Counted from the stretch's first letter, positions 43,530 to 52,976 are shown. The stretch: 64,000 bases of DNA from Blastocatellia bacterium (GCA_019695185.1 JAIBAN010000020.1:27943-91942), one strand, 5' to 3'. Notes: a model not told the origin generated them from the sequence alone. Numbers and translations: made by a program.

Positions 43530-43904
43530 TTACGGTTGCGCTGGCTGAATATCCGATTCATAGGTGACAGTGGCACCTGTGCCGGAGATGGCTGAAAGCT
43601 CAAGCCGGACATATTTCTTCTTAGTCACAAACGGGATATGCAAAACCCCTGCAATTGCAGTTGTGCTAAGTGTGAGAGATGCTTCCGGAGATTGGTGAGC
43701 GCCACCATAACTCGAATCGTCATCAGATTCGGTTACCCGAAAGGTCACGGCCCCTGCCCCGCTGCTGGTTGAAGCTGCGCTGTAACGGACACGCGCAACC
43801 AAAGCCCGCGTGGGCGAGGGTGAGCCGCCGATATTCACGCCGGTTGAATTGAAGGTTGCGGTTTTCGTGGTTGAAAGCTGAAGAACCTGAAGTGCGTCCT
43901 GCAT
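43530..43904 (-). CDS. Putative capsid decoration/stabilising protein
   Basis: A 124-residue beta-rich, Ser/Thr/Gly-rich protein directly after the major capsid gene. Its composition (SAASTSSGAGAVTFRV, TTAIAGVLHI) is typical of small beta proteins that bind capsids outside, and position supports that. No named family was recognised. Alternative: a small tail or connector accessory. Confidence 0.6.
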   Translation of the reverse strand: MQDALQVLQLSTTKTATFNSTGVNIGGSPSPTRALVARVRYSAASTSSGAGAVTFRVTESDDDSSYGGAHQSPEASLTLSTTAIAGVLHIPFVTKKKYVRLELSAISGTGATVTYESDIQPAQP

Positions 43905-43928
43905 TTTCTAAATCCCCCTTTCCGGCTG

Positions 43929-44936
43929 TTAGGCCATTTTCACGCCGAAAAGGCGACCAATTGAACGGGTATGAGAACTGAACAGACCTCCCACCCATTC
44001 AAGCAAAACGTTGTAAACGATGCCGTCATTGTCGAGCCCCTGATCCTGGGCCATCAGTGGGAAAAATTGCCAGCCACTGAGGTGCATGGGGCCATAGTTG
44101 ACGGCATAAACAGACGTGTACACATCGGAACCATTGACACCGGCAGAGGTTTCGGTTGACGTAATGATCCGCGTTGCCTGGTCACCCTTATATCCGGCAT
44201 CCCGAATCATTGCGTTTTGGTACATCATGGTGGTCCGGCCAAGCTGGTCGGTGGCAGTTGAAAAGCCACCTTGCCCAGAGAACTGCCGGGAAAGGCGACT
44301 AAAGCGCCGAATCAATTGCTCGTTCATGTAAAGCACAACGCCGGTACCATCAGGCGAGTCTACTGACCAAAGCAATTGGTCCAGAAATTCGCAAAAAGCA
44401 CCGTAGGTTGCTGCTGTTGCCGAGCCGGTCATAACAACCCCACCAGCGTCAATTTTGTTTTCCGCTCGGACGCCGTATTTCGTTCCGTTGTCAATCCGGC
44501 CTCGCAAACCCACAAACGATTTGGGGTCACCCAAACCCGGAACGTGCGAGTTATTGATGAACTTGTCATTGAAATCGTAGGTAAACCCACGAAGAGCCGC
44601 CCCAACCTGGACAGAGCGAGGGTCTGCGATCTGATTTTCGTCCATCACGAGAATATGATCCACCGTGATTTTGTTCCGGAACATGAAAGCCTGCTCTTGG
44701 TAGGGTGTTGGAGTAGACGTTACCGAAACCGGCGCATCATTGAGTGAAGCCCAGGTGGGCGACGGCAGATTTCCTTCGAACCGGAGACCGGTTGCATAGA
44801 GCGTCCGTCGTGTCACAAACGGAATATCCTGCATCACAGTACCGGCCATGATCATGCTGTAGGTTATGGCCCGGATGAGCGGGTCATTCGACTGCAACAT
44901 ATACTGAGTTAGGGTCAATGCCCCGGTGTAAACCAT
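43929..44936 (-). CDS. Major capsid protein (HK97-type fold)
   Basis: A 335-residue capsid protein. It lies between scaffold and decoration genes, has a helical start (LTQYMLQSNDPLIRAIT), an early E-loop-like region and the hydrophobic P-domain (PFVTRRTLYATG). Segments like FNDKFINNSHVPGLGDPKSFVGLRGR are often found in HK97-type capsid proteins. No fused protease is present and the scaffold is a separate gene. The family claim rests mainly on context and size. Confidence 0.85.
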   Translation of the reverse strand: MVYTGALTLTQYMLQSNDPLIRAITYSMIMAGTVMQDIPFVTRRTLYATGLRFEGNLPSPTWASLNDAPVSVTSTPTPYQEQAFMFRNKITVDHILVMDENQIADPRSVQVGAALRGFTYDFNDKFINNSHVPGLGDPKSFVGLRGRIDNGTKYGVRAENKIDAGGVVMTGSATAATYGAFCEFLDQLLWSVDSPDGTGVVLYMNEQLIRRFSRLSRQFSGQGGFSTATDQLGRTTMMYQNAMIRDAGYKGDQATRIITSTETSAGVNGSDVYTSVYAVNYGPMHLSGWQFFPLMAQDQGLDNDGIVYNVLLEWVGGLFSSHTRSIGRLFGVKMA

Positions 44937-44956
44937 AATTCACCTTTTGGCCCGCC

Positions 44957-45526
44957 CTATTTACGACTCCAGAGGGAGGTGTCTCCTAAATCCGGAGGCC
45001 GTTTAGGGTCAAAAGCGGGAAGCGCTTTGTCATTTTTCTTTTCGCGTGCAGGGCTCATGGCCGATGTCGTGGTTTTGGCCGGTTCCTCGGATTTCACGTA
45101 ATGTGGCTTCCGTTTAACCAGTTCCGCGAGTGCCGAAGAGATGTCCTCGGCATCATTCGGAATATTCAGGCCATCCTCTGGGTCTACAAATCCCATGGCT
45201 TTGGCCTCTGCCAATACCTCGCGCCGCCAAGCGGCTTTTTCGCGTTCCTCGGCTGCCTTGATGCGGTCAGCGATTTCTCTTTCCTTCCGCTCGGTCTCCG
45301 AGAGCTTTTCCGCTTCCAGGGTTTTCAGCTTGGTTTCCGCCTCGCGCAATTTTTTGCGATTTTCGGCGGCTTCCGCCCTGGTTTTTTTGACTTCTGCCCG
45401 CAATTGCTCCGCACTCAATTCGCTTTCCGACGCCTGGTCATCCTGCGTTGGAGCCGGTGCGCCAGCTCCGCTTGTGGCCGCCTGGGCCGTTTCTTTTCCC
45501 ACCTGGGGATTGTCCTCGTGAGCCAT
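44957..45526 (-). CDS. Capsid scaffold protein
   Basis: A 189-residue protein with a flexible acidic start (Ala/Gln-rich, PAPTQDD), a long Glu/Lys/Ala coiled coil (near 38-105, EQLRAEVKKTRAEAAENR) and a Lys-rich C-terminus (AREKKNDKALPAF). This is the usual form of scaffolds, which are replaced during head maturation. It directly precedes the capsid gene. A TATCACTCCTAAA text on the plus strand marks an AGGAG site on the minus strand before the start. Confidence 0.88.
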   Translation of the reverse strand: MAHEDNPQVGKETAQAATSGAGAPAPTQDDQASESELSAEQLRAEVKKTRAEAAENRKKLREAETKLKTLEAEKLSETERKEREIADRIKAAEEREKAAWRREVLAEAKAMGFVDPEDGLNIPNDAEDISSALAELVKRKPHYVKSEEPAKTTTSAMSPAREKKNDKALPAFDPKRPPDLGDTSLWSRK

Positions 45527-45544
45527 ATCACTCCTAAAAATGAG

Positions 45545-45564
45545 CCTCTAGTTTGGACTAGAGG
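45545..45564 (-). promoter_or_regulatory. Hairpin in the leader of the scaffold-capsid genes
   Basis: CCTCTAG pairs with CTAGAGG (7-bp stem, 6-base loop), 19 bases before the scaffold start and followed by CTCATTTTTAGGAG. It could stabilise the 5' end of a capsid mRNA or act as a weak terminator. Confidence 0.5.
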
Positions 45565-45642
45565 TCTGAACGAGAATTATTAAGAGGCAGGAAAAACCTA
45601 ACATGGGGGAATTCGGCGTTTGTGGAAAAGCCGAGGAATGGA

Positions 45643-45668
45643 AAAGCCCACCATAAATGGTGGGCTTT
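45643..45668. terminator. Bidirectional intrinsic terminator between the gene at 45693 and the capsid genes
   Basis: AAAGCCCACCAT and ATGGTGGGCTTT form a 10-12 bp stem with a very short loop. A/T flanks on both sides (GAAAAG and TTTGTTTTCG) make it usable on both strands. It splits the late region, so capsid genes probably have their own promoter in 45565-45642. Confidence 0.75.
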
Positions 45669-45692
45669 GTTTTCGATTTTGTGGGCAATGGA

Positions 45693-45929
45693 CTATGAAA
45701 CTTTTTTCAACGCCTCGTCTTCAAGAACTGTCAGGTGGTCTAAAAATGCTTTGGTTGGCTCATATCCCAAACCGCCATCACCCGGAAAACGTTTCCGATG
45801 GTCAAACTGACCGCTTTGGATTGGGTGTGGTATGACATCAGGGAATACCGCGCAGACGCTTCGGTTTCGGGGGTTAAAGTGACGACAGGACTCGCAACTG
45901 ACGGGCAACCATTCCGGAACTTCTTTCAT
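45693..45929 (-). CDS. Small Cys-rich protein
   Basis: A 78-residue protein with CESC near residue 12 followed by HFNP and CAVF, the Cys/His spacing of a small zinc site. It overlaps the MuF-fusion gene by ATGA and ends before the terminator at 45643. As the short gene directly after a putative toxin domain it could be an antidote or a small head protein; there is no direct support for either. Confidence 0.68.
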   Translation of the reverse strand: MKEVPEWLPVSCESCRHFNPRNRSVCAVFPDVIPHPIQSGQFDHRKRFPGDGGLGYEPTKAFLDHLTVLEDEALKKVS

Positions 45930-47608
45930 TTCTTAACCACTATCACCTTTCGAGGGTCAAAAACTAAGATTTGATTCCCTCCGAATTTTGCGGAAATCGG
46001 CGTCTCTTTTACCAGGAGGGCATCATACCCCATGTCTTCTAAAAATTGAACAAGAGCCTGTGCATACGGATTGCCAATATACCCATTTCGGTCCAGGAAA
46101 TCACGCCGTTCCGAAGTAGGGAGATGAAACGCTTTTTTCAATAATCCATCGTTTGCTTCATTGATTGAATCAAGAAGTTTGTTGAACGTCCGTTCACCGT
46201 TTGGAAATGTTCGTACAATTGATTCAATCTCATCCATAACGACAGGCAATCCAGTCTGGTGCTCAAATATTTTTCGCACATTTGCCAATACGGTCAATTT
46301 TTGCGGTGTTTTTCCGGTGTCTCGTACCCAGGATTCATACATTTCCGAGGTTTTTTGGTCAGTTGCCGCATAAACTCCATTCCCCCATGTCCCCCCAAAT
46401 CCTGCTTTGGATAATTTGAATCCTTCCTTTTCGATTTTTTTTGCGGTTTCAATATCAGTCACATGGGAAACAGGAACAGGGTAAGCACTTTGGCTGGCCC
46501 ATTCTTCCGCCTTTTTAAGTGTCATAGATGGCATCCAAGGAATCATTTTTGCATTGTTTTGGGCATTCTGAATTGCATCGCTCAAACTCCGAGCATATCG
46601 CATGGTTCCCCATTGGGTTGAACGTTTCCGCCCGACGAAATCAGAAAGTTTGACCTGGCCGGCCCGATACGCCTTTCCCGCTGCAATTCCTAAAATCTGG
46701 TCTTGCTCCTTCGGCGTGAGCTTTGCAAAACCTTCCTCACCGGTTTCCGGCAGAGGTGGCCGGGTATCAGGAACACCGTCAATGCCCAATTCCTCGAAGG
46801 ATTTCGAACGAGGCACCATGGTGCAACGCCCGTTTGGGTGATCGTCAAGTCGCTCTTCAAGCTTGTGGATGGTGCCGTGCATCGCCCAGCAACTGGCACA
46901 TGTCCGGCTGTCTCGCGCCGAAATCCAAACCCAACCTTCCAGCACATCGGCATTCGCCTGAAATTGGAGACGAGAGCTTTCCCGGTAGGCTCTGAGTGTT
47001 TCGGTTCTGGCAATGGTCAGTGCCCGGCTCAGATTGCCGCCGAGGGCCTCGCGCAAATGAGTTGCTGTTTTGCGAGGGTTGTAGCCCAAGGCCACAGCTT
47101 GAATCAGCGCATCGCCAGCGCTTGTGGCCGCTTGCGGTCCGAGTTGAGCCAGCAGTTTTTTCAGTGGCGAACGATTGGAAAGAAAGCCAAGTTGGGCTTG
47201 GATTGCCTCGTTGGGGAGTTGTGTGAAGGAAATTTGAGCTTCAGCCAATTGAGTGCCATCAAAAGGCAATGCCATTTGAATCAAACGTAGCGACTGGATT
47301 CGAGCGGCCTCGATTGCTGCGTGTTGTTCAGCCTGAATGAGTAAATCAGTGTCACGGGCAAATTGATTGATTTGGCGTTCAATTTGCACTTTGAGTGCTT
47401 GCAATCGGGCTCGTTGAAAAAGCCAAGCCTGAGAAACCACCTCGCCAGCGGCGCGAGCGGATTCCATCTGGTCAGTAAGTTGTTTCAAATCCAACTGTAT
47501 TTGCTGCCAAGCCTGCCCGTAGGCTTGCACAAGCCGACTTGCCGCCGCACGTTCGCGCCGGAGCAATTCAGCCTTGAACTGTGCGGCAACGGCATAAATG
47601 TCGGGCAT
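45926..47608 (-). CDS. MuF-type head morphogenesis protein with C-terminal putative ADP-ribosyltransferase domain
   Basis: A 560-residue fusion. Residues 1-180 are helical. The phage Mu gpF/SPP1 gp7-like domain spans about 195-270: RTETLRAYRES, the W-x-x-A-R-D-S-R-T-C-x-x-C stretch and HPNGRC. Residues 381-560 look like a small ART fold of the polyvalent-protein type: SHVTD, GTWGNGVYAATDQKTSEMY, and the end GGNQILVFDP. MuF-linked toxins are known in temperate phages, where the protein is packaged in the head and may be injected with DNA. Catalytic assignment by eye is tentative. Coupled with the small gene at 45693. Confidence 0.8.
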   Translation of the reverse strand: MPDIYAVAAQFKAELLRRERAAASRLVQAYGQAWQQIQLDLKQLTDQMESARAAGEVVSQAWLFQRARLQALKVQIERQINQFARDTDLLIQAEQHAAIEAARIQSLRLIQMALPFDGTQLAEAQISFTQLPNEAIQAQLGFLSNRSPLKKLLAQLGPQAATSAGDALIQAVALGYNPRKTATHLREALGGNLSRALTIARTETLRAYRESSRLQFQANADVLEGWVWISARDSRTCASCWAMHGTIHKLEERLDDHPNGRCTMVPRSKSFEELGIDGVPDTRPPLPETGEEGFAKLTPKEQDQILGIAAGKAYRAGQVKLSDFVGRKRSTQWGTMRYARSLSDAIQNAQNNAKMIPWMPSMTLKKAEEWASQSAYPVPVSHVTDIETAKKIEKEGFKLSKAGFGGTWGNGVYAATDQKTSEMYESWVRDTGKTPQKLTVLANVRKIFEHQTGLPVVMDEIESIVRTFPNGERTFNKLLDSINEANDGLLKKAFHLPTSERRDFLDRNGYIGNPYAQALVQFLEDMGYDALLVKETPISAKFGGNQILVFDPRKVIVVKK

Positions 47609-48057
47609 TATTTAGGTGTGGTTTCGGTGAGGGCATCAGGGCACAGGGTTTTTGAAAGCAAGCCGGCCTGTCGCTGCATGGAAAGCAGTTTATCCACAAT
47701 CCACTGTCCCTCGGCATCCCAGGCGACAGCCCGCGCGCCCCATTCCTGGACTTCGTTTGCTGTCAGGTGCCCGGCCTGAACAGCAGCCGCGAAATCAGCC
47801 TGGATTGCGCTCAGTGGCCGATTGCATACGTCTCGCGCACCCATGGGCTCAACCACTGGGAACTGCTGGCCATTGATGGTGACCGAATTTCCGGTTTGTT
47901 TCGAGTAAATCAGAACGACATGCACGTTTGCATCCGGATTCCCGTCTCGTGCCCTGGTGACTTCCAGCAAACCAACGTGGATAAAATCCGATTGCCGAAT
48001 CAGATTCGAGCCGGTGTCAATCGGGTCAATCGGTGTTTTGGGTCCCAAAATATCCAT
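47608..48057 (-). CDS. Hypothetical head-region protein
   Basis: A 149-residue protein with beta-strand start (IHVGLLEVTRARDG, VHVVLIY) and a helical end that includes WIVDKLLSMQ. No domain recognised. Its start is ten bases from the fibre-like gene end, and its stop shares one base with the MuF fusion start (TAATG). Confidence 0.6.
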   Translation of the reverse strand: MDILGPKTPIDPIDTGSNLIRQSDFIHVGLLEVTRARDGNPDANVHVVLIYSKQTGNSVTINGQQFPVVEPMGARDVCNRPLSAIQADFAAAVQAGHLTANEVQEWGARAVAWDAEGQWIVDKLLSMQRQAGLLSKTLCPDALTETTPK

Positions 48058-48066
48058 GGAGAACTC

Positions 48067-50082
48067 CTAAATCAAAAACCAGTTTGAGCCGTCACAGTAA
48101 AGTCGGGCGGTTTCATACTGACTGGACAAAACCTTGGTGGTTGCACCGTCAATGGTTTCGCTGGCATTGCCGTCAATCGTCACGGCATTGCCGGAGGAAT
48201 CAATTTTTTTAACGGTTATGGTCAGGCCGGAATTGCTCGCAGCAGCAGGCAGGTTGACCGTCACGGCTCCGCTCGTGGCGTTGGCCAGGATCACATCATC
48301 AGCGGCTGTTGCGGAGTCTGTTGCGGTAATGGTCCGCCCTTTCCGGACAACTCCACCGGCCACGTCAATCCCATTTCCTGTAACGGAAAAACGGCGAGTG
48401 CCGCCGGGCTTGAAATCAATCCCCCCAGTGAAACTTTCCCAGGAATTGCCTATATTTGAGTGTGCAAACCACATTCCGGTGCCTGCCCCTGGGACACTCA
48501 TAAAAAATCGAATTTTGGAATCACTGGTAAACGTGGTGACCGAACAAACCCGCCCGTTGTAATTCAGGTCAAGTAGAAATTTTTCATCTCCAAAGTAATC
48601 CGGCGTGTCACTCGCACCATACCGAATCCGTTGGTTTGTGGTGCCCAATTCACCCATCCGGAAATAGGTGGAACCATCGGTTTTCTGGGCTTCGAATGCG
48701 TTTCCGGTTTGCGAGATGGCACCCTGAAAAACAATCCCTGAATTGCTCCCGCTCGTCACGGTCACAACCACTGTGGCCGCATTGATGGCAACGGCAGGGT
48801 TTGCACCAAACAGGGCCTTGTTGTTGGTGCCAAACGATGGTGAAGCAATGCCAACCGCGACTTTCCCGGCAATGGCCACGCCGGAAATATTGGAGTTCCC
48901 GGTATCCGCCGTTCCTGGCGTGCTGCCTTGGAGATTGACTTTTGAGCTGCCTGCATTGGCGTCAACATAGGCTTTGGTGGCCGCATCCTGCGCGCTCGAC
49001 GGATCCGCTACGCCTGTGATTCGCTGGCTGCCCATGGCCACGGCTGCGGTAGGGGTTGCCATCTGGTCGAGTCTGCTGGTCCGCACCTGGTTATCGAAAT
49101 CGCTGATAGTTGCCGCCAGTTGGGTGCCGGTATGGTTCGCCCTGGCGAGCGGGTCGGTGGCCAACTTGGAAAGCGCAATCGCAGCACTCGCACTGATGTC
49201 AGCGTTGACAATCACGCCGGAAGCAATCTGCACATTGTTTCCGGTGTTGGTCACGTCGCCCGAAAGCGTTGGGATTGTGGTGGTGGTGGTGGACGTGGAT
49301 GCGTTCCCGTTCAGGGTGGCTGTAATGGTTCCGGCTGAAAAATTCCCGCTCGCATCCCGCTGCACAATGGTGCTGACAGTGTTAGCGCTCGTGGCTGCGT
49401 CCAATTTGGTTTTGTCAGTGGCGCTCATCGAGCCAGCCGCACCGCTCGTGGCCGCCGCAATCGAAACAACCGGCGTAGTGGTGCCGTTGGCCACCTGAAT
49501 TGGCGCTGTCCCGCTCACACTGGTCACCGTTCCGCTCCCTCCGCCCCCGCCGAGTGTCCTCCAGGCCGTGCCATCCCAGAACCGAAACTCTTCAGCCGTT
49601 GTGTTGAAATAAATTTGACCAGGCGTTGGGCTGGATGGGTCGGAAGCCAGATTCTGCACGATGATGGCAACCCATGCTGGCGGTGTGGCGCTCGACAAGG
49701 CATTGTAACTGCGGATTTCAGCCCATGTTTGCGTGCTGGCAGTGTCGGGAATCGAGAAGGATTCGAATCCTCCCCACTGTTGCACCGAGCCGCCGTCCGC
49801 CCAAAATGCCGCGAAATATTTTGCGGCTGGGTCGTCTGAATCCACAGTGCTTGAAATCGTGAACGCTGGAATGGTCAGAGTCCGGATTTTTCGGCCTGCC
49901 GTGTCGGTCCGCTCGCCAACCGTGCAGGGAATATCACGCCACCATGCGACCGGCGAGTTTGCCCCCGAAATCAATTCACCATCCGCCGCGACAAAGGTTG
50001 AAAGGGCTGCAACCCGCAAAAACACAGAAGTTCCAGGATGATACCAGTTATCGAGAGTGATGGCGGAAACGGTAATAATCAT
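48067..50082 (-). CDS. Large fibre- or appendage-like structural protein
   Basis: A 671-residue protein, Thr/Ala/Ser-rich, without Cys after the first 60 residues. The middle reads like trimeric tail fibres (GTVTSVSGTAPIQVANG, then ADISASAAIALSKLA, then a VADPSSAQDAATKAYVD motif), which is common in long fibre and collar proteins. The C-terminus has a beta-helix-like repeat and ends with NAVTIDGNA and LYCDGSNW, typical of fibre tips. It lies between portal and MuF genes, not in the tail module, so a head fibre or neck whisker is likely. Confidence 0.72.
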   Translation of the reverse strand: MIITVSAITLDNWYHPGTSVFLRVAALSTFVAADGELISGANSPVAWWRDIPCTVGERTDTAGRKIRTLTIPAFTISSTVDSDDPAAKYFAAFWADGGSVQQWGGFESFSIPDTASTQTWAEIRSYNALSSATPPAWVAIIVQNLASDPSSPTPGQIYFNTTAEEFRFWDGTAWRTLGGGGGSGTVTSVSGTAPIQVANGTTTPVVSIAAATSGAAGSMSATDKTKLDAATSANTVSTIVQRDASGNFSAGTITATLNGNASTSTTTTTIPTLSGDVTNTGNNVQIASGVIVNADISASAAIALSKLATDPLARANHTGTQLAATISDFDNQVRTSRLDQMATPTAAVAMGSQRITGVADPSSAQDAATKAYVDANAGSSKVNLQGSTPGTADTGNSNISGVAIAGKVAVGIASPSFGTNNKALFGANPAVAINAATVVVTVTSGSNSGIVFQGAISQTGNAFEAQKTDGSTYFRMGELGTTNQRIRYGASDTPDYFGDEKFLLDLNYNGRVCSVTTFTSDSKIRFFMSVPGAGTGMWFAHSNIGNSWESFTGGIDFKPGGTRRFSVTGNGIDVAGGVVRKGRTITATDSATAADDVILANATSGAVTVNLPAAASNSGLTITVKKIDSSGNAVTIDGNASETIDGATTKVLSSQYETARLYCDGSNWFLI

Positions 50083-50285
50083 TTAAAAATCCTTTCTGCA
50101 AATCCAATCGCAGCGCTAACCAAAACACCCCCGCCATTTTGCATGCAAATTGCCCGGTAGCGGTTGTTCTCATCAGCCAAGCGCTCGTTTTCCCGCCGCA
50201 ATCGGTCGTTTTCACGGTCCAGGGCTTGGTATGTCTTTTCGAGGATGGCAATCAAATTGTCTCTTGGGTCCGGCTTTTCATCCAT
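50079..50285 (-). CDS. Short coiled-coil protein with hydrophobic end
   Basis: A 68-residue protein with a heptad helix (LEKTYQALDRENDRLRRENERL) and a C-terminal GGVLVSAAIGFAERIF that could insert in a membrane or pack in the portal. It overlaps both the portal gene and the fibre gene (ATGA at 50079-50082). Short coiled-coil genes in this place are seen in several siphophages. Function unknown. Confidence 0.65.
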   Translation of the reverse strand: MDEKPDPRDNLIAILEKTYQALDRENDRLRRENERLADENNRYRAICMQNGGGVLVSAAIGFAERIFK

Positions 50286-51633
50286 TGCCCATCATTCCCT
50301 TTCCCTGGTCAAAGGCAGTCAAAAGCTGATTCCCCATATCGGTCGTCTCGGCTTCTCGTTTCTTCTTCTCTTCGTTCGGGTCGCCCCCGGCCTCGTGAAT
50401 GAGCGTGTCGTTTGAAAACCCAATCTGTTTTTTCAAAATGGCAATTTCAGCCGCCTCTTTGTCGTTTCCTGGAATCACCGGAGGCCAGTGAAGTTCGATT
50501 TTGGCTTTCGAGTTTTTGCCCCCGATTTCAAGCAGGGCCCGCACAAGACTTGTGATGAACGGCGTCCGGAGCACTCTTTTCCGCCCGATGTGTTTTGCGG
50601 CAGGTCCGTAGAGCACCTTCAATGCAATGCCTGAATCACCGCCAGTGCGGTCGAGTTTCCCTCGCGCCACGCCTGGCAGGTGAGCCAGGTCATAGAGTTC
50701 GTCAGTCCACTCGCGTCGCTTGTCCCTGGCTGCCGCTAGGTCCGATTGCATTTCCAAGTGATACATATCTGTCTCTTTGCTGGCACTGACCAAAAAGAGA
50801 ACTCCATCGGAACCGATTACCAGATTTGAGGGCTGGATGTTTTTGGCAACCGTTTTGGGAAAAGCGTGCAGCCGCAAAATCCGGTTTATCAGGCTATCCA
50901 CCCTGTGAATGTAGTAAATCTGCGAGAGAATTGACTTGCACAGGTCGGCCCGGCCATAAAACTCACTTGGCACCGGCAGATTTTTGCAATGGAAAAATGG
51001 AGGGAAGGAATATGGCCAGGGGATAAAATCCCCCACTTGTTGGAACCGTGGGTTGTCGTTGCGGGACTCGTGCAGTGATACCATCCATGCCGAGCCGGAC
51101 CGCTCGGCCTCTTTCCGGTACGTTACAAGGTTCCCTTCGGAATCGGTGCCAGTACATTGGGAAATGTACTTTTCAACCATTCGGTAATTGAGCGGGTCCC
51201 ACGAAACTGACATTTGGGTTGGGTCCACTGGAAGCACAGACGGAACACCGTCAGTCAGCACGATTTCAGCCCAGCAATGCCCAAAAATCGCCCCATTGGT
51301 CTCGATTTCGATCAGGTCGGCATTGCGCTGCTCTTTTGGCCAAACTGATTCGAGATAGGTTTCTTCAGGTGATTCGACGCTTTCCGAGTCCTCGGTTTCG
51401 CCATTTTCAATCTCAATTTCGAGGCCGCACCCATCCCCCAACATGAGCCCTACGTTCGTATCAACGATGTCGAGGGCAAAATTTGGAATTGAGTTGTCAT
51501 CAGGCTCACCTTTGACGAGCGTCAGCGGCAATGGATATTCCCCATTGTATTGCCTCAGCGCCTCGTCCATTTCCAGCAGCCGGGCACTGTCCTGCGCGTC
51601 TTGAGCTTGCCGATACGAGTTGGCAACAATCAC
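50278..51633 (-). CDS. Portal protein (SPP1 gp6-like)
   Basis: A 451-residue portal protein. It begins YRQAQDAQDSARLLEMDEALRQYN and has the typical IVDTNVGLMLGDG wing entry, followed by clip and stem helices (ILSQIYYIHRVDSLINRIL) and a late helix rich in Glu/Lys. The SPP1 gp6-like family is indicated by the order of these elements and its place after terminase. Twelve copies should form the DNA channel at one head vertex. Start overlaps the terminase end by four bases. Confidence 0.9.
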   Translation of the reverse strand: MIVANSYRQAQDAQDSARLLEMDEALRQYNGEYPLPLTLVKGEPDDNSIPNFALDIVDTNVGLMLGDGCGLEIEIENGETEDSESVESPEETYLESVWPKEQRNADLIEIETNGAIFGHCWAEIVLTDGVPSVLPVDPTQMSVSWDPLNYRMVEKYISQCTGTDSEGNLVTYRKEAERSGSAWMVSLHESRNDNPRFQQVGDFIPWPYSFPPFFHCKNLPVPSEFYGRADLCKSILSQIYYIHRVDSLINRILRLHAFPKTVAKNIQPSNLVIGSDGVLFLVSASKETDMYHLEMQSDLAAARDKRREWTDELYDLAHLPGVARGKLDRTGGDSGIALKVLYGPAAKHIGRKRVLRTPFITSLVRALLEIGGKNSKAKIELHWPPVIPGNDKEAAEIAILKKQIGFSNDTLIHEAGGDPNEEKKKREAETTDMGNQLLTAFDQGKGMMGNG

Positions 51634-52976
51634 CTCAATTTACCTCGCTGGTTTGGGTCGTATTTTGGCAATGAACTGCCGCCATAGATTGACGGTCCAT
51701 GAATGACGATTGCCGGTGCATTGCAGTCACGATGCGCCACCATGTAGCGCAACTGGTCCATTCCGTGGTCATTTTCCTTCACTGGCTCCTCGCCTTTCTT
51801 TCGGTTTGACGACGTGTTCCAGATGTACCCGTCAATCTCTTCGGCCAAACAGGTTGGCAGCTTCCTTTCGACCAGCTCCGGATCACGCTCGTGCAGTGCA
51901 TCCCGGAAGATGAACAATCGAGGCTTCCCGTCACCGGCTGGTTTCAGCCGGGATTGAACTGCCTGAATCCCCTCCGAAACCAATTTGTAGGCCGCAACCG
52001 TCGAGCACCCAAGGTGCCGTTCCATGGTTGCCCGTCCCTCGGCATCATGGTCGCAGATGATAGCGACTGGCGGAGGGTCGTTTTTGGTGATCTCACGAAT
52101 TGTCCGGCAGTGATCTTCAACCAGGCGCTGAGTGTGGTAAATCTCCCGATAGAGATACAGCCGCCCATCAGGGTCTACGGTATAGGCACCCCAGGAAAAT
52201 GGGTTGGTGAAACCAAAGTCCACAGCCCAAAACCGTGGCCATTCTTTAGGGATGTCGAACGGATAGATATGGTGAATATCCGGATTCCATTCCTCGTAAA
52301 TCGCACCTTCGGCAGAGACCCATAACCCTTTTCGAAGCCGCTTGTACCGGACTCCGGTGAGCTTTTCGAGCCGGGCAATGTAGTTTCGCCCGCGCTCGGT
52401 CCATTCCTTTTTCTTTTGGTCGTAGAGAGCCGGGTTTTCCTCGTGGACGGTTGGGAGCAACCGTAAATCACCACGCGAGGCCCGCAATTTGATCCAGTGC
52501 CGGGGGCTGTCAGGGTTCGTATCCCCCACAAGCGGCTGATATGGAATCCGGCCATTGCGGACGCGGGTGCTAAGGGCTTCCCATTCCGCCTCGGTCAACT
52601 CAATGGCTTCCTGCACGTAAATCGCATCGAACTCGGTGCTCATCACCTTGGTTGGCTTGTCCATCCCGCCAACCACAAAAACCGAGCCATTCGAGTAACG
52701 ATATTCCTGGTCCGCTGTGTGAAACCGCACACTCTTGCCAAACCAGCCCGGCGGCAATACATGCTGCTCAAACGTCACCATGGCCGATTGAGTCAAGCTG
52801 GCCCTGGTTTTCCGACACATCAACATGCGGCAACCTGCATACTTGATTGCCATCAGGTTGAACTTTTCAAGGATTCCACGAGTTTTGCCGGTTCCTGCCG
52901 GACCGGACAGAATCAATTCAGGGTCCCGGCTGTGAAACATTTCCAGCGTATTTCCAAACGGCTGGTAAGCGGTCAT
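51630..52976 (-). CDS. Terminase large subunit
   Basis: A 448-residue DNA packaging motor. Walker A is LSGPAGTGKTR (near residues 23-32), a Walker B-like segment is FDAIYVQEAIEL (near 110-120), and the nuclease half has WAVDFGFTNP (first Asp) and AIICDHDAEGR (second Asp). A late Asp in ENDHGMDQLRY completes the RNase-H-like metal site. The C-terminus ends with GPSIYGGSS, a motif repeated in the small gene at 56678. ATGA overlap with the small subunit gene. Confidence 0.95.
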   Translation of the reverse strand: MTAYQPFGNTLEMFHSRDPELILSGPAGTGKTRGILEKFNLMAIKYAGCRMLMCRKTRASLTQSAMVTFEQHVLPPGWFGKSVRFHTADQEYRYSNGSVFVVGGMDKPTKVMSTEFDAIYVQEAIELTEAEWEALSTRVRNGRIPYQPLVGDTNPDSPRHWIKLRASRGDLRLLPTVHEENPALYDQKKKEWTERGRNYIARLEKLTGVRYKRLRKGLWVSAEGAIYEEWNPDIHHIYPFDIPKEWPRFWAVDFGFTNPFSWGAYTVDPDGRLYLYREIYHTQRLVEDHCRTIREITKNDPPPVAIICDHDAEGRATMERHLGCSTVAAYKLVSEGIQAVQSRLKPAGDGKPRLFIFRDALHERDPELVERKLPTCLAEEIDGYIWNTSSNRKKGEEPVKENDHGMDQLRYMVAHRDCNAPAIVIHGPSIYGGSSLPKYDPNQRGKLR

